Notes under the pieces: model-generated
Database searches by the model: none
What the model saw: only the letters and a program-made list of their open reading frames with translations
What the model was told of the DNA's origin: nothing
Virus record (IMG/VR): IMGVR_UViG_3300036978_000319
Location: 1-64,000 of that record
From: a virus
Strand: one strand, 5' to 3'
Length of the DNA stretch: 64,000 nt
In this document: positions 14,991 to 22,169 of the stretch, in pieces
Layout of the letters: each line of letters starts with the position of its first letter
Position numbering within the stretch: the first letter of the stretch is position 1
Program-made: the position numbers and the translations under genes

Positions 14991-15455
14991 TTATCTAAAG
15001 TCACTAAACTTTGGTAAGCCAGCGTTCTGCTTCTCCAACTCATTTCTAAGATAGTGTTTAGCAGTTACCATGTACTCTTTAGCAAGAACTATCTTTGACT
15101 GCCACCAGTGTGGGAAGTCAATCTCTTGACCAGACTGTTCCAATTGTGATAACATTTGCTCAAGATCAGCTGCATATCTTGAGATGGTCATAAGATCACT
15201 TGCCATCATACCAGCTTCATCATCAGTATGACCAAGATCTAGGTCTTGCCCTTCGGCCACACTTGGCTTAAGTTTATCCCAATGAGGACTACCAACTGAT
15301 TTACGAGTTGGATAAACGTCATAGCCTTGTCTTTCAGGCGAATCGTATGCATTAGAATTCCCGCCTGCCTGGCTGTCCCAGAAACTTTTGAAGTCACTGA
15401 TGGTACCCATATAGTAGCGAATTCGCTCCAGCTCTTCTCCCTGTTGTGTTGTCAT
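14991..15455 (-). CDS. Virion-type accessory protein (154 aa), minus strand
   Basis: This is the last of three minus-strand genes. Its start overlaps the stop of the upstream gene (ATGA). The central part is helical (MMASDLMTISRYAADLEQML) and is followed by HWWQSKIVLAKEYMVTAKHYL. The pattern W-x-Q-x-K-I-x-x-A-x-x-Y-x-x-x-x-x-YL recurs in small head-associated proteins of marine T4-like phages. The function is unknown, and a structural or internal-head role is an inference from the two neighbours. Confidence 0.65.
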   Translation of the reverse strand: MTTQQGEELERIRYYMGTISDFKSFWDSQAGGNSNAYDSPERQGYDVYPTRKSVGSPHWDKLKPSVAEGQDLDLGHTDDEAGMMASDLMTISRYAADLEQMLSQLEQSGQEIDFPHWWQSKIVLAKEYMVTAKHYLRNELEKQNAGLPKFSDFR

Positions 15456-15703
15456 TTCTTAAACTTTTCTCTTAACCTATGCAGTTCAACCCTAATCTTA
15501 AGACGCTCTTCATCAAGCTTGTCCAGCCTCATTAGGAATTCATATCTCTTAATTGCATAATTGTCACCTCTTGTCTGGGCATCTTTATATCGCCTTAAGT
15601 TGGTTTGAATCCTGTCACTAAGTCTCTTGCTAGTTTCGCCTGGACTAAACTCATACTTGCCGGCTTCATACAAATGAAACTCATTAAAATTAAGTATCTC
15701 CAT
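15452..15703 (-). CDS. Small helical protein with capsid-targeting-like N-terminus, minus strand
   Basis: With the start at 15703 the 83-residue product begins MEILNFNEFHLYEAG. This fits the F-x-E-F-(x)-h-x-E pattern of T4-type capsid-targeting peptides, with a plausible prohead-protease site after L-Y-E. The rest is a charged helix (RRYKDAQTRGDNYAIKRYEF onward). Longer starts at 15709 and 15727 are possible. The chosen start gives a 14-bp overlap with the upstream gene, the overlap length recurring in this genome. Confidence 0.6.
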   Translation of the reverse strand: MEILNFNEFHLYEAGKYEFSPGETSKRLSDRIQTNLRRYKDAQTRGDNYAIKRYEFLMRLDKLDEERLKIRVELHRLREKFKK

Positions 15704-16022
15704 TTGCATTGCCTTTATGCCTTTCATCTATCTTACTACAAACAGCCTTTTTGGCCTCTTCTATGTAGTCATCACCCTTATGAGTAGGGTCGTCATCACC
15801 CTCATACAGTTTGGCTTCTCTAGCCGCAATTGTACTAATCTGGTCCATGTGATATGCCATTGGCTTCATGCTATACCCGGTAGTTGGGATTGATCCGGCT
15901 GCCATGTTAGGTATTTGCACGGCAGGACCAAACCCAGCAAGCATAAGCTCCTCGGTAAGAAAGTCATTAAATGAAGGTATATTGGCAGTTGCACCAGTCT
16001 TTTTATTTAGGCTATGTTTCAT
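15690..16022 (-). CDS. Putative internal head protein, minus strand
   Basis: The 110-residue product has IPSFNDFLTE at residues 15-24, again the F-x-(E/D)-F-h-x-E pattern of capsid-targeting peptides. It is followed by a Gly/Pro/Met-rich region and a helical C-terminus (YHMDQISTIAAREAKLYEGD, then DDYIEEAKKAVCSKID). That C-terminal style is typical of small virion proteins of T4-like marine phages. It is the first gene of the minus-strand operon, with a GATATATA box about 31 bp upstream of its ATG on the minus strand. Confidence 0.6.
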   Translation of the reverse strand: MKHSLNKKTGATANIPSFNDFLTEELMLAGFGPAVQIPNMAAGSIPTTGYSMKPMAYHMDQISTIAAREAKLYEGDDDPTHKGDDYIEEAKKAVCSKIDERHKGNANGDT

Positions 16023-16038
16023 ATGAGTCTTACTTATG

Positions 16039-16048
16039 TTATATTTCT
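16039..16048 (+). promoter_or_regulatory. Possible plus-strand -10 (TTATATTTCT)
   Basis: TTATATTTCT resembles the class 1 -10 (TTATATTTAA), 30 bp before the ATG at 16078. No GGTACC or TTAACA elements lie upstream. Together with the minus-strand box it makes 16023-16077 a divergent promoter region. Confidence 0.35.
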
Positions 16049-16052
16049 AAAA

Positions 16053-16060
16053 TATATATC
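16053..16060 (-). promoter_or_regulatory. Late-type promoter box GATATATA, minus strand
   Basis: Read on the minus strand the sequence is GATATATATTTTAG, 31 bp before the ATG at 16022. It is the only visible promoter for the three minus-strand genes and equals the boxes before plus-strand virion genes. Confidence 0.55.
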
Positions 16061-16077
16061 ATAGATCATCATACATC

Positions 16078-16293
16078 ATGTCAGACTATTATCGCTCGGC
16101 CTCATTTAAGAAGTTTATTGAGGGCGATATGCCTAAAATTGCAGAGGCTCTTGTTCGTATTTCAAAGCAGTTAGAACTTCTTAATGAACGGGAAGAACGC
16201 CGGTTTAAGTTAGATGAAAGGCTAACCATTACTAAAATTAAGTCACAAGTAAAAGAACTAAATGAAAGCAAAAGAACTGCACAAGATAGCTAA
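16078..16293 (+). CDS. Small coiled-coil protein (71 aa)
   Basis: The product is almost entirely helical and highly charged (FKKFIEGDMPKIAEALVRIS followed by KQLELLNEREERRFKLDERL), as expected for a dimeric coiled coil. No family is recognised. It is the first gene of a tightly overlapping plus-strand operon running to the BCS1-like gene at 18083. Confidence 0.6.
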   Translation: MSDYYRSASFKKFIEGDMPKIAEALVRISKQLELLNEREERRFKLDERLTITKIKSQVKELNESKRTAQDS

Positions 16294-16531
16294 GTCAGAG
16301 TTTATTGAACTCCTTTGCTCAGGTGCTATGGTTTATGCTAAGAAGGATAGGTCCTGGCAAAAGCAGCATCTTACGGTAGATAATGCTAAGGATCCGTGGT
16401 TCTTTACGTGGACAGCCGACGGCAACAAAGCCACGGCCAAGTCTACTATTGGGATCATTATTAAAACCCAGCTTGAGAGTTGGTGTATAGCAAGAGAAAA
16501 CGAAGGTTGTTCATTTTATAAGACGGCATGA
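16262..16531 (+). CDS. Unidentified 89-aa protein
   Basis: The start overlaps the preceding gene by 32 bp and the stop overlaps the next start (ATGA). The product has an N-terminal helix (KAKELHKIAKSEFIELL) and a likely small beta-sheet with many Trp (RSWQKQHL, PWFFTWTADG). It could be a small nucleic-acid or protein-binding domain, but there is no recognisable motif. Confidence 0.6.
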   Translation: MKAKELHKIAKSEFIELLCSGAMVYAKKDRSWQKQHLTVDNAKDPWFFTWTADGNKATAKSTIGIIIKTQLESWCIARENEGCSFYKTA

Positions 16532-16872
16532 ACTCTTTTGGCTATACATGGCTATTCCTGCTGCTTGCACAGGTTTTAGTCTGGTTACAACTCAATGGTC
16601 AGTTTGTGTGGCCTTGGTTTAAGAACAACACAACTCTAACTGCAGTTCTGTTTGCCATTCCAATCTCACTTTTGTTTACTCACTATCAAAAGCATGCATA
16701 TGTAATTTTTGGCCAGTCTCTTTGGTCGATTCGGCTCTTTGGGTTTGGTATTGGTATGATCATCTTTTTTATAATGACTCTTATCTTTAGAGAGGAAAGT
16801 CTTAACCTAAAGAATGCACTCTGCATTGGCCTATCAGCCGGAATTGTTCTTATTCAAGTATTTGTAAAATGA
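16528..16872 (+). CDS. Integral membrane protein with four TM helices
   Basis: The product has 114 residues, of which most are in hydrophobic helices at about 3-22, 36-52, 67-88 and 95-113. The loops are short, with few charges (WFKNNTTL, FREESLNLKN). Small polytopic proteins of this size occur in T4-like and cyanophage genomes near metabolism genes, with unknown roles. The start overlaps the previous stop and its stop overlaps the DnaJ start (ATGA), so translation is coupled. Confidence 0.65.
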   Translation: MNSFGYTWLFLLLAQVLVWLQLNGQFVWPWFKNNTTLTAVLFAIPISLLFTHYQKHAYVIFGQSLWSIRLFGFGIGMIIFFIMTLIFREESLNLKNALCIGLSAGIVLIQVFVK

Positions 16873-17690
16873 AAAATCCCTATAGTGTTTTAGGTGTTGA
16901 GCGCAATGCTACTGATGAAGAGCTTAAGAAGGCGTACCGCAAGCTTGCTATTCAACATCATCCTGATAAGCCGGGCGGAGACGAGGCTAAGTTTAAGGAG
17001 ATTGCCGATGCATATGATCAACTAACTAACCCAAAGAGAAAGCAGACCAGTGATCCGTTCGGTGGAGGCTTTGACTTTGGTTCATACTCTAGTGTCTTTG
17101 AACAAATGATGCAGGATCGAGGTTGGTCAAATCAGTTCAATCAGCAGTTCGGTAATACAAAGGGGCGTGACGTACAGGCAGCGATTAACATACCTATTAG
17201 TGATGCCTATCATGGCATAAAGAAACAGATTAACATTGGTCTTAAGTCAGTAGAGATCTCAATCCCGGCTGGGGTTAAGACAGGACAGAGACTAAGAATT
17301 AAGGGTCATGGACAGCGAGGCTATGGTTCAGAAGACACTAACGGTGATCTTATCGTTGAGGTGACCGTTACTGACAGCACAAACTTCTTCCTTGACAATG
17401 CAGGTCTTCATACCATAGCCCAGCTTGATGCTCTTGACATGATGCTGGGCACTGAGACGCAGGTCAAGGTCTTTGACAAGTCATACCGCTTTACCGTGCC
17501 GCCGGGAACACAAAACGGACAACACCTTAGAATGAAGGGAAAGGGTTGGCCGGTGATGGGTAATACGGAAGAAAGAAGTGATCTCTACGTGACAACTTTA
17601 GTTAAGATTCCTAGTGACTTAACAGACGAAGAGATACGCGCGCTAGGAAAGGTAAGAGATCATATAAATGAAAGACGAGGGCAGCGATAA
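16869..17690 (+). CDS. dnaJ-like: DnaJ/CbpA-type Hsp40 co-chaperone
   Basis: The 273-residue product has an N-terminal J domain (residues 4-60) with the HPD motif at 31-33, needed to stimulate Hsp70 ATPase, a short Gly/Phe region (DPFGGGFDFGS), and two C-terminal beta-sandwich substrate-binding domains (GLKSVEISIPAGVKTGQRLR, then YRFTVPPGTQNGQHLRMKG). There is no CxxCxGxG zinc finger, so it is the CbpA rather than DnaJ type. A phage Hsp40 presumably recruits host DnaK to replication complexes or virion assembly. It lies in a tightly overlapped operon. Confidence 0.93.
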   Translation: MKNPYSVLGVERNATDEELKKAYRKLAIQHHPDKPGGDEAKFKEIADAYDQLTNPKRKQTSDPFGGGFDFGSYSSVFEQMMQDRGWSNQFNQQFGNTKGRDVQAAINIPISDAYHGIKKQINIGLKSVEISIPAGVKTGQRLRIKGHGQRGYGSEDTNGDLIVEVTVTDSTNFFLDNAGLHTIAQLDALDMMLGTETQVKVFDKSYRFTVPPGTQNGQHLRMKGKGWPVMGNTEERSDLYVTTLVKIPSDLTDEEIRALGKVRDHINERRGQR

Positions 17691-17910
17691 GATACATAGG
17701 ATGTTGGATGAAATCCAGCGGAGAAACTTTTCATACTACATGGATATGTGTTATGAGTCAATGATCTCTTATCCTGAACAGGTAATTGGACTTAACCTAC
17801 CGCTTGAGTCTAAATTAGCAACTATGGACCGGATCATTCAGCACTTTGCTGACCGTGATGAATTTGAAAAGTGTAATGAACTAAACAAGATAAAAGTAGA
17901 GATCAAATGA
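17668..17910 (+). CDS. Small helical protein with UVR-like motif
   Basis: The 80-residue product overlaps the DnaJ gene by 23 bp. The C-terminal segment MDRIIQHFADRDEFEKCNEL, followed by NKIKVEI, resembles the UVR motif, a helical hairpin that mediates UvrB-UvrC contact and occurs in other protein-protein interaction settings. The N-terminal half is helical and Tyr/Met-rich. Similar short proteins are scattered in phages, with unknown role. Confidence 0.6.
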   Translation: MKDEGSDKIHRMLDEIQRRNFSYYMDMCYESMISYPEQVIGLNLPLESKLATMDRIIQHFADRDEFEKCNELNKIKVEIK

Positions 17911-18086
17911 AAGAAGTACTTGAATTTATATTTAGCAGCTGGGTACACTATCTAGGCACTCTCGTTATGCTGCTTGTGATAAGCAAATGGCGCCTAGTGA
18001 AGATTGTTAACCAGGGAGATGATGGAATCATTGATAAGCTGGCCGCAATCGGAAGGGCTAAGCAGAGTGACTCTCCGTCTGAATGA
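17907..18086 (+). CDS. Small single-pass membrane protein (59 aa)
   Basis: ATG at 17907 overlaps the previous stop (ATGA). The product has a hydrophobic helix (SWVHYLGTLVMLLVISKW), a basic stretch and a soluble tail ending RAKQSDSPSE. The last 30 bases of this gene recur at 19296-19326, downstream of the BCS1-like gene. This gene once lay directly before the class 1 promoter at 19324, until the ATPase gene was inserted behind it. Confidence 0.6.
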   Translation: MKEVLEFIFSSWVHYLGTLVMLLVISKWRLVKIVNQGDDGIIDKLAAIGRAKQSDSPSE

Positions 18087-18087
18087 T
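18057..18087 (+). repeat. 31-bp direct repeat, left copy
   Basis: The repeat begins GCTAAGCAGAGTGACTCTCC and ends GAATGAT. It covers the last codons of the 59-aa gene and the ATG of the BCS1-like gene. The right copy is at 19296-19326, matching at 29 of 31 bases. Confidence 0.9.
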
Positions 18088-19300
18088 ACTACAAGACATC
18101 CTACCACATCTCAAAGAAGCCCTACATACCAATCAGTTCCTGGAGGGTGGCGCCATTCTTGGTGCCTTGGCTGCTATTGCTCATGGGATAAAGAGTCTGA
18201 TCGTCTTCCTGGTCAATCGTGTTATGCGGGTCATCACCTATCATTCGGTCTTCCAGGAGCACTCATTTACCTTCAATGCAGTCTCTCACATGATTGCAAC
18301 TAAATATAGCGATAAGCCAAGGAGTGTTGAGGTGCAAAGCAGGAAGAGCGATAAGGGCCGCTACAATACGATGATGCCGGTTGATGATTCATTTGTCATT
18401 TGGCATGGCATAGTGCCAATCATAGTGCAGTCGAGCACTCGCCAGATGGAGAATGCTGGCTCTGATGGCAAGCCACTCCACCGGACAATCTCACTTACCA
18501 CATGGTTTTTTAGAGCTCGTCTACATGCCTTAGTTGAGGATGCAGCCAATGCATGGCAACTCTCATGTGATGCAGAGGATTTGGGTTGGATTTGGATCTC
18601 AAACGATCGAGGCTGGACGAGAGCGAGCACAGTGCCTAATCGGCCTATCTCAACCGTCATTGGGCCTGCGGCTACTAAAGCATATTCGGACCTATACGAG
18701 TTTATTCAACAGCGTGAGTGGTATGGGAAGAAGGGATTGGCCTATAAGCGTGGCTATCTCCTTTGGGGACCACCTGGCACTGGTAAGACCAGTCTCTGTA
18801 AGGCCTTGGCTAGTGAGTTTGGTCTTGACATTTGTGTACTCAACCTGGCCTCTCTAACTGATGAAAGCGCAGTGAGTGTTATGAGTGAACTGGGTCAGAT
18901 TGGTAGCCAAAGGCCTAAGATCCTTTTAATCGAAGATATTGACTCCTATGTTGATGGTCGGACTGTCAAGAAGAAGGACTTGCGCTTCTCAACACTGCTT
19001 AATATCTTTGATGGGATCAGTTCTCAAGATGGCACCATTCTCATCATCACCACCAATCACTACCAAAACTTGGACCCTGCTCTGATTAGGCCGGGTCGTG
19101 TAGACCTGCAATTGGAGGTTGGTCTGCCGGAATCAGCCGAGATCAAAGCCTATTTAGAACTATTTTATGGCCATCCAATTGAGGGGGTTGATTTTAGTGG
19201 AGTCTCAATGTCAATGGTACAAGAGACGTGTGTCAGCAATAAACATAACGCAACCGAATGCATACAATCACTTAAAGAGCACTGCAATCAAAAGAGCTAA
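18083..19300 (+). CDS. BCS1-like AAA+ ATPase with N-terminal membrane helix
   Basis: The product has 405 residues. A hydrophobic helix at about 22-48 is followed by a BCS1-like region (about 55-190) and a AAA+ module: RGYLLWGPPGTGKTS with Walker A at 229-236, Walker B LLIEDID (E284, D285), sensor 1 in IITTN (N325) and arginine fingers in LIRPGRVD (R336, R339). This is the layout of mitochondrial BCS1, a membrane-anchored translocase of folded protein. Bacterial and phage relatives have unknown substrates. The flanking 31-bp repeats show the gene was inserted as a 1239-bp unit. Unlike its neighbours it uses few overlaps at its 3' side. Confidence 0.88.
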   Translation: MILQDILPHLKEALHTNQFLEGGAILGALAAIAHGIKSLIVFLVNRVMRVITYHSVFQEHSFTFNAVSHMIATKYSDKPRSVEVQSRKSDKGRYNTMMPVDDSFVIWHGIVPIIVQSSTRQMENAGSDGKPLHRTISLTTWFFRARLHALVEDAANAWQLSCDAEDLGWIWISNDRGWTRASTVPNRPISTVIGPAATKAYSDLYEFIQQREWYGKKGLAYKRGYLLWGPPGTGKTSLCKALASEFGLDICVLNLASLTDESAVSVMSELGQIGSQRPKILLIEDIDSYVDGRTVKKKDLRFSTLLNIFDGISSQDGTILIITTNHYQNLDPALIRPGRVDLQLEVGLPESAEIKAYLELFYGHPIEGVDFSGVSMSMVQETCVSNKHNATECIQSLKEHCNQKS

Positions 19301-19326
19301 GCAGAGTGACTCTCCATTTGAATGAT
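19296..19326 (+). repeat. 31-bp direct repeat, right copy
   Basis: This copy spans the stop codon of the BCS1-like gene and ends at the first bases of the class 1 promoter at 19324. It differs from the left copy (18057-18087) at two positions. Confidence 0.9.
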
Positions 19327-19386
19327 TTAACAATTCCTTAACATTGAGGCGGTACTGGTTAGAAAATTTTAGTTATATTTAACTAT
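19324..19386 (+). promoter_or_regulatory. Class 1 promoter, copy 5
   Basis: TTAACA half-sites lie in 19324-19343, GGTACT at 19351-19356, then 17 bp and TATATT at 19374-19379, then the leader ACTATCAACAAACTAAACC. It drives the genes at 19409, 19909 and 20256. Confidence 0.8.
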
Positions 19387-19408
19387 CAACAAACTAAACC
19401 ATACCACC

Positions 19409-19912
19409 ATGAATGTAACACTTCTTAAAATCAAGGAAATTATACGCGAGAACAAAGGCTCATCTTATGCGAGTCAATTTGAAATGATCTCCTATCTTAT
19501 TGAGCTTGATAAAGATAGTCCTACCAACCGATTTACGCTTGCCGATGACATTCATCCATACCACAGTTTCTCAACCAATACTCGCATTGCAGCTTATGTA
19601 GGCGGGTTTCTGACTAATGCAGAGATCTGTGGACAAGGTGATCCCTATAATCCGCTGTACCGCATCTATGAACTTGCCACTCGTGTTCGGCTATTCTCTG
19701 CCCTCCATTCAGGTGGGGTTATCCTGGAGCAGCTAGTTAACCTGGATCATAGGGATGCTCCTGACTATGTGGATGCCTATTTTATGAAGGGAAAGTTTGT
19801 ATTGGAGCCTGGGTTAACTCGCACACTATTAGAGGAAGAGTTGGAGTTTATTCATCGTGAGGCACCAGAACTCATCAATATGTGGGTTAACGAATCTGTC
19901 GTTGCAGCATGA
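19409..19912 (+). CDS. Unidentified 167-aa protein
   Basis: The product is soluble and largely helical, with an acidic C-terminus (TRTLLEEELEFIHREAPELI). The N-terminal helix (VTLLKIKEIIRENKG) and the internal YRIYELATRVRLFSAL suggest a compact helical domain. No motif is recognised. The stop overlaps the start of the SWIM-domain gene (ATGA), so the two products are made together and may act together. Confidence 0.6.
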   Translation: MNVTLLKIKEIIRENKGSSYASQFEMISYLIELDKDSPTNRFTLADDIHPYHSFSTNTRIAAYVGGFLTNAEICGQGDPYNPLYRIYELATRVRLFSALHSGGVILEQLVNLDHRDAPDYVDAYFMKGKFVLEPGLTRTLLEEELEFIHREAPELINMWVNESVVAA

Positions 19913-20259
19913 TCACACGAGAAACCCTAGGAGAAATTCCACTGCATAAGAGTCTTCTTCACCCAAGTATCCTAGCCCTGCCAACTGGGAGATGGGCCGT
20001 TTATCCAGGAGGAGGTTGGTATCTTATTTCATGTGATGTGACAGTTGGTGACATAGAGTCAAGATGGAATAGGTGGCAGCCTAGCGAGAGTGCTGGGCCA
20101 AAGGTAAAGGACGGTAAGACCTGGCAGGTGCTTGGTAGTAAGGGATCTTCTTATCAGGTGAGTGTAAGCTCCAATAGGTGGAGTTGCACGTGTGCTGGCT
20201 TTGGCTTTAGACGAAAGTGTACTCATATAGATAGGATTAAATTAGAGATCTCTAAATGA
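19909..20259 (+). CDS. SWIM-type zinc-binding protein
   Basis: The 116-residue product ends in a SWIM zinc finger: WSCTCAGFGFRRKCTHIDRIK supplies CxC and CxH ligands with the usual spacing after a strand of form YQVSVSSNRW. SWIM domains bind DNA or proteins, for example in Swi2/Snf2 and MuDR relatives. The N-terminal 75 residues form a beta-rich region (RWAVYPGGGWYLISCDV). It is translationally coupled to the 167-aa gene before it and to the 53-aa gene after it (ATGA overlaps). Confidence 0.75.
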   Translation: MITRETLGEIPLHKSLLHPSILALPTGRWAVYPGGGWYLISCDVTVGDIESRWNRWQPSESAGPKVKDGKTWQVLGSKGSSYQVSVSSNRWSCTCAGFGFRRKCTHIDRIKLEISK

Positions 20260-20417
20260 ACCTTTACATAGAGTATCTTACTTGGCTTTGTGAGAGTGGA
20301 GAAATGTGGGACGCTGTTTGTGATAGTATAGCTTTAGTCATGGACGCAATTAAGGCGGGTGGGATTATCTCCTACAATAGCATAATGTTAAACAATGAGT
20401 TTGGTGACACTGAGTGA
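20256..20417 (+). CDS. Small acidic helical protein (53 aa)
   Basis: ATG at 20256 overlaps the SWIM-gene stop (ATGA), and 53 codons follow. The product is acidic and helical (YLTWLCESGEMWDAVCDSIA), with two Cys. No family is recognised. The overlap and its position before a class 1 promoter support it as a gene. Confidence 0.5.
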   Translation: MNLYIEYLTWLCESGEMWDAVCDSIALVMDAIKAGGIISYNSIMLNNEFGDTE

Positions 20418-20435
20418 TGTTGTGCCTACCTGAAT

Positions 20436-20498
20436 GATTTAACAATTCCTTAACATTGATGCGGTACTGGTTAAGAAATTTTGGTTATATTTACTGGT
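20436..20498 (+). promoter_or_regulatory. Class 1 promoter, copy 6 (variant leader)
   Basis: TTAACA half-sites lie in 20436-20455, GGTACT at 20463-20468, then 17 bp and TATATT at 20486-20491. Downstream the usual TAACTAT is replaced by TACTGGTAACC. All upstream distances are kept. Confidence 0.78.
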
Positions 20499-20517
20499 AA
20501 CCATCAAACAAACCATT

Positions 20518-20856
20518 ATGACAAACAAAGAGATTAAACAGGCACTTCTCATACCAGGTACACAATTCACAGTTGACCGTACTGCAACTAGCCACGGAGG
20601 AAAAAGCATTTTTGAAATGAGCAGGTACACTGAAGACCGAATGCGGCCGGGTGATGGCATGAGTGTTGATGATAAGAGCAGGTACTGCTCAAATGCCAAT
20701 GTTGACAAGATCACTGCATCGTCAATTAGCTTTTATATGTACTCGCCATTTGGTACTTGCCTGATAGACAAGATTAAGTTTTCAGAGATTGAGATTATTA
20801 GAGTAGGCAAAGTAAATCCTATACCAACAGACATTCAACTATCAACAAACCAATAA
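20518..20856 (+). CDS. Unidentified 112-aa protein
   Basis: The product is soluble, probably all-beta with an N-terminal helix (TNKEIKQALLIPGTQFTVDR). The segment GKSIFEMSRYTEDRMRPGDG is not a P-loop. No family is recognised. It is the first gene behind class 1 promoter copy 6 and lies 2 bp before the DNA ligase gene, so it probably belongs to the replication and repair set. Confidence 0.6.
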   Translation: MTNKEIKQALLIPGTQFTVDRTATSHGGKSIFEMSRYTEDRMRPGDGMSVDDKSRYCSNANVDKITASSISFYMYSPFGTCLIDKIKFSEIEIIRVGKVNPIPTDIQLSTNQ

Positions 20857-20858
20857 AC

Positions 20859-22169
20859 ATGATTGCACAAGAACACTCTGAAGGCCTAAGCCGCCTGGCT
20901 GCATTCACTTCCATAATGGCAGGATCAAGTTCCAGCCTTAAGAAAAAGCAGATCCTTTTAGATCACTCTAGGGATGCCTTTATTATTAAGGCAATGGAAT
21001 ATACATACAATCCATATAAGAAGTTTGGAGTTCATAAAAAGACGGCCGATAAGAATCCTAGCCTATCAATTGATCTCTATTCAGATCTGTGGGGTATGTT
21101 GGACGATCTAAATGAACGCCGCATTACTGGTCACGATGCCATTGCAGCCGTCAATGGTTTCACCGCTCAACTGGGTTCAGCCGAAAGAGATATGGTCTTT
21201 GCTATCCTGGATGGTGATCTAAAGATGAGAGCATCAGGAACCCTAATCAATGATGTTATTCCAGGTACAATCCCTTCGTTTTCGGTTGCACTAGCTCAAA
21301 AGTATGAGCCTAAATATGCTGATTTTGAACGTGAGGTATTTTACGGTTCGCGAAAGCTAGACGGCGTAAGGTGCATTTGCCGAAAGGAAGGCAATAGTGT
21401 TACCTTCTATTCTCGTGCTGGGCATGAGTTCATGACACTTAGCAGAGCTGCTGATGAAGTGCGCAAGATCCCTGGCAACTTTGTTTTGGACGGCGAGGTT
21501 TGCCTAGTTGATAAGAACGGCACTGAGGATTTTCAGGGTGTTATGAAGCAGATTAAAAAGAAGGACTTCACAATGCCTAATCCAATGTATCTTCTCTTTG
21601 ATATGCTAACTCTTGACGAGTTTGACTCTGAAGGCATTCTTTGTGAAACACCTCTCTCTGATAGACTTAATCGTATCACAGAGGCTCTAAACTCGCCTGG
21701 GGTAAACGGTGGCATTCTTAAGAAGGTTAACCAGGTTCAAATGAACGATGAAACCTTTGGTGAACTAACTGCACAAGCCGCAAGTTTAGGATGGGAAGGC
21801 ATTATGATTCGTCGTGATGTAGCCTATGTAGGTAAGAGAAGCTCTGATCTATTAAAAGTTAAAAAGTTCTATGACGATGAATATATTGTCCTAGAGGCTC
21901 ATATGGGCCCTATTCGCTGGGTTGAGGGTGGTGTTGAAGTTGAACGAGACTGCTTAAGTTATGTTGTAATAGAGCATAAGGGTCACCGGGTTAGAGTAGG
22001 TTCAGGTTTTTCCAAAGAGCAGCGTGACAACTACTATAAGAACCCTGCCAACATCATAGGTAAGACTGTGTGTGTAAAGTACTTTGAAGAGACCCACAAT
22101 CAGTTAGGCGGTATTAGTCTTAGGTTCCCAACCATTAAGCATATCTATGAGGGATCGCGGGATGTTTAG
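20859..22169 (+). CDS. ATP-dependent DNA ligase
   Basis: The 436-residue product has the nucleotidyltransferase signature. Motif I is SRKLDGVR (K166 the adenylated lysine, KxDG), motif III FVLDGEV, motif IV EGIMIRR and motif V LLKVKKF, followed by an OB-fold domain (about 335-430; SYVVIEHKGHRVRVGSGFS). The N-terminal helical domain (1-140) matches T4 gp30-type enzymes, which are of similar length (487). It seals nicks in DNA during replication and recombination. The 3' end overlaps the next small gene by 8 bp. Confidence 0.93.
   Translation: MIAQEHSEGLSRLAAFTSIMAGSSSSLKKKQILLDHSRDAFIIKAMEYTYNPYKKFGVHKKTADKNPSLSIDLYSDLWGMLDDLNERRITGHDAIAAVNGFTAQLGSAERDMVFAILDGDLKMRASGTLINDVIPGTIPSFSVALAQKYEPKYADFEREVFYGSRKLDGVRCICRKEGNSVTFYSRAGHEFMTLSRAADEVRKIPGNFVLDGEVCLVDKNGTEDFQGVMKQIKKKDFTMPNPMYLLFDMLTLDEFDSEGILCETPLSDRLNRITEALNSPGVNGGILKKVNQVQMNDETFGELTAQAASLGWEGIMIRRDVAYVGKRSSDLLKVKKFYDDEYIVLEAHMGPIRWVEGGVEVERDCLSYVVIEHKGHRVRVGSGFSKEQRDNYYKNPANIIGKTVCVKYFEETHNQLGGISLRFPTIKHIYEGSRDV

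Noticed and set aside
18057-19326. Transposon or insertion sequence at the BCS1-like gene
   Set aside because: There are no terminal inverted repeats and no transposase. The direct repeats equal the end of a neighbouring gene, so homologous or illegitimate recombination explains them better.
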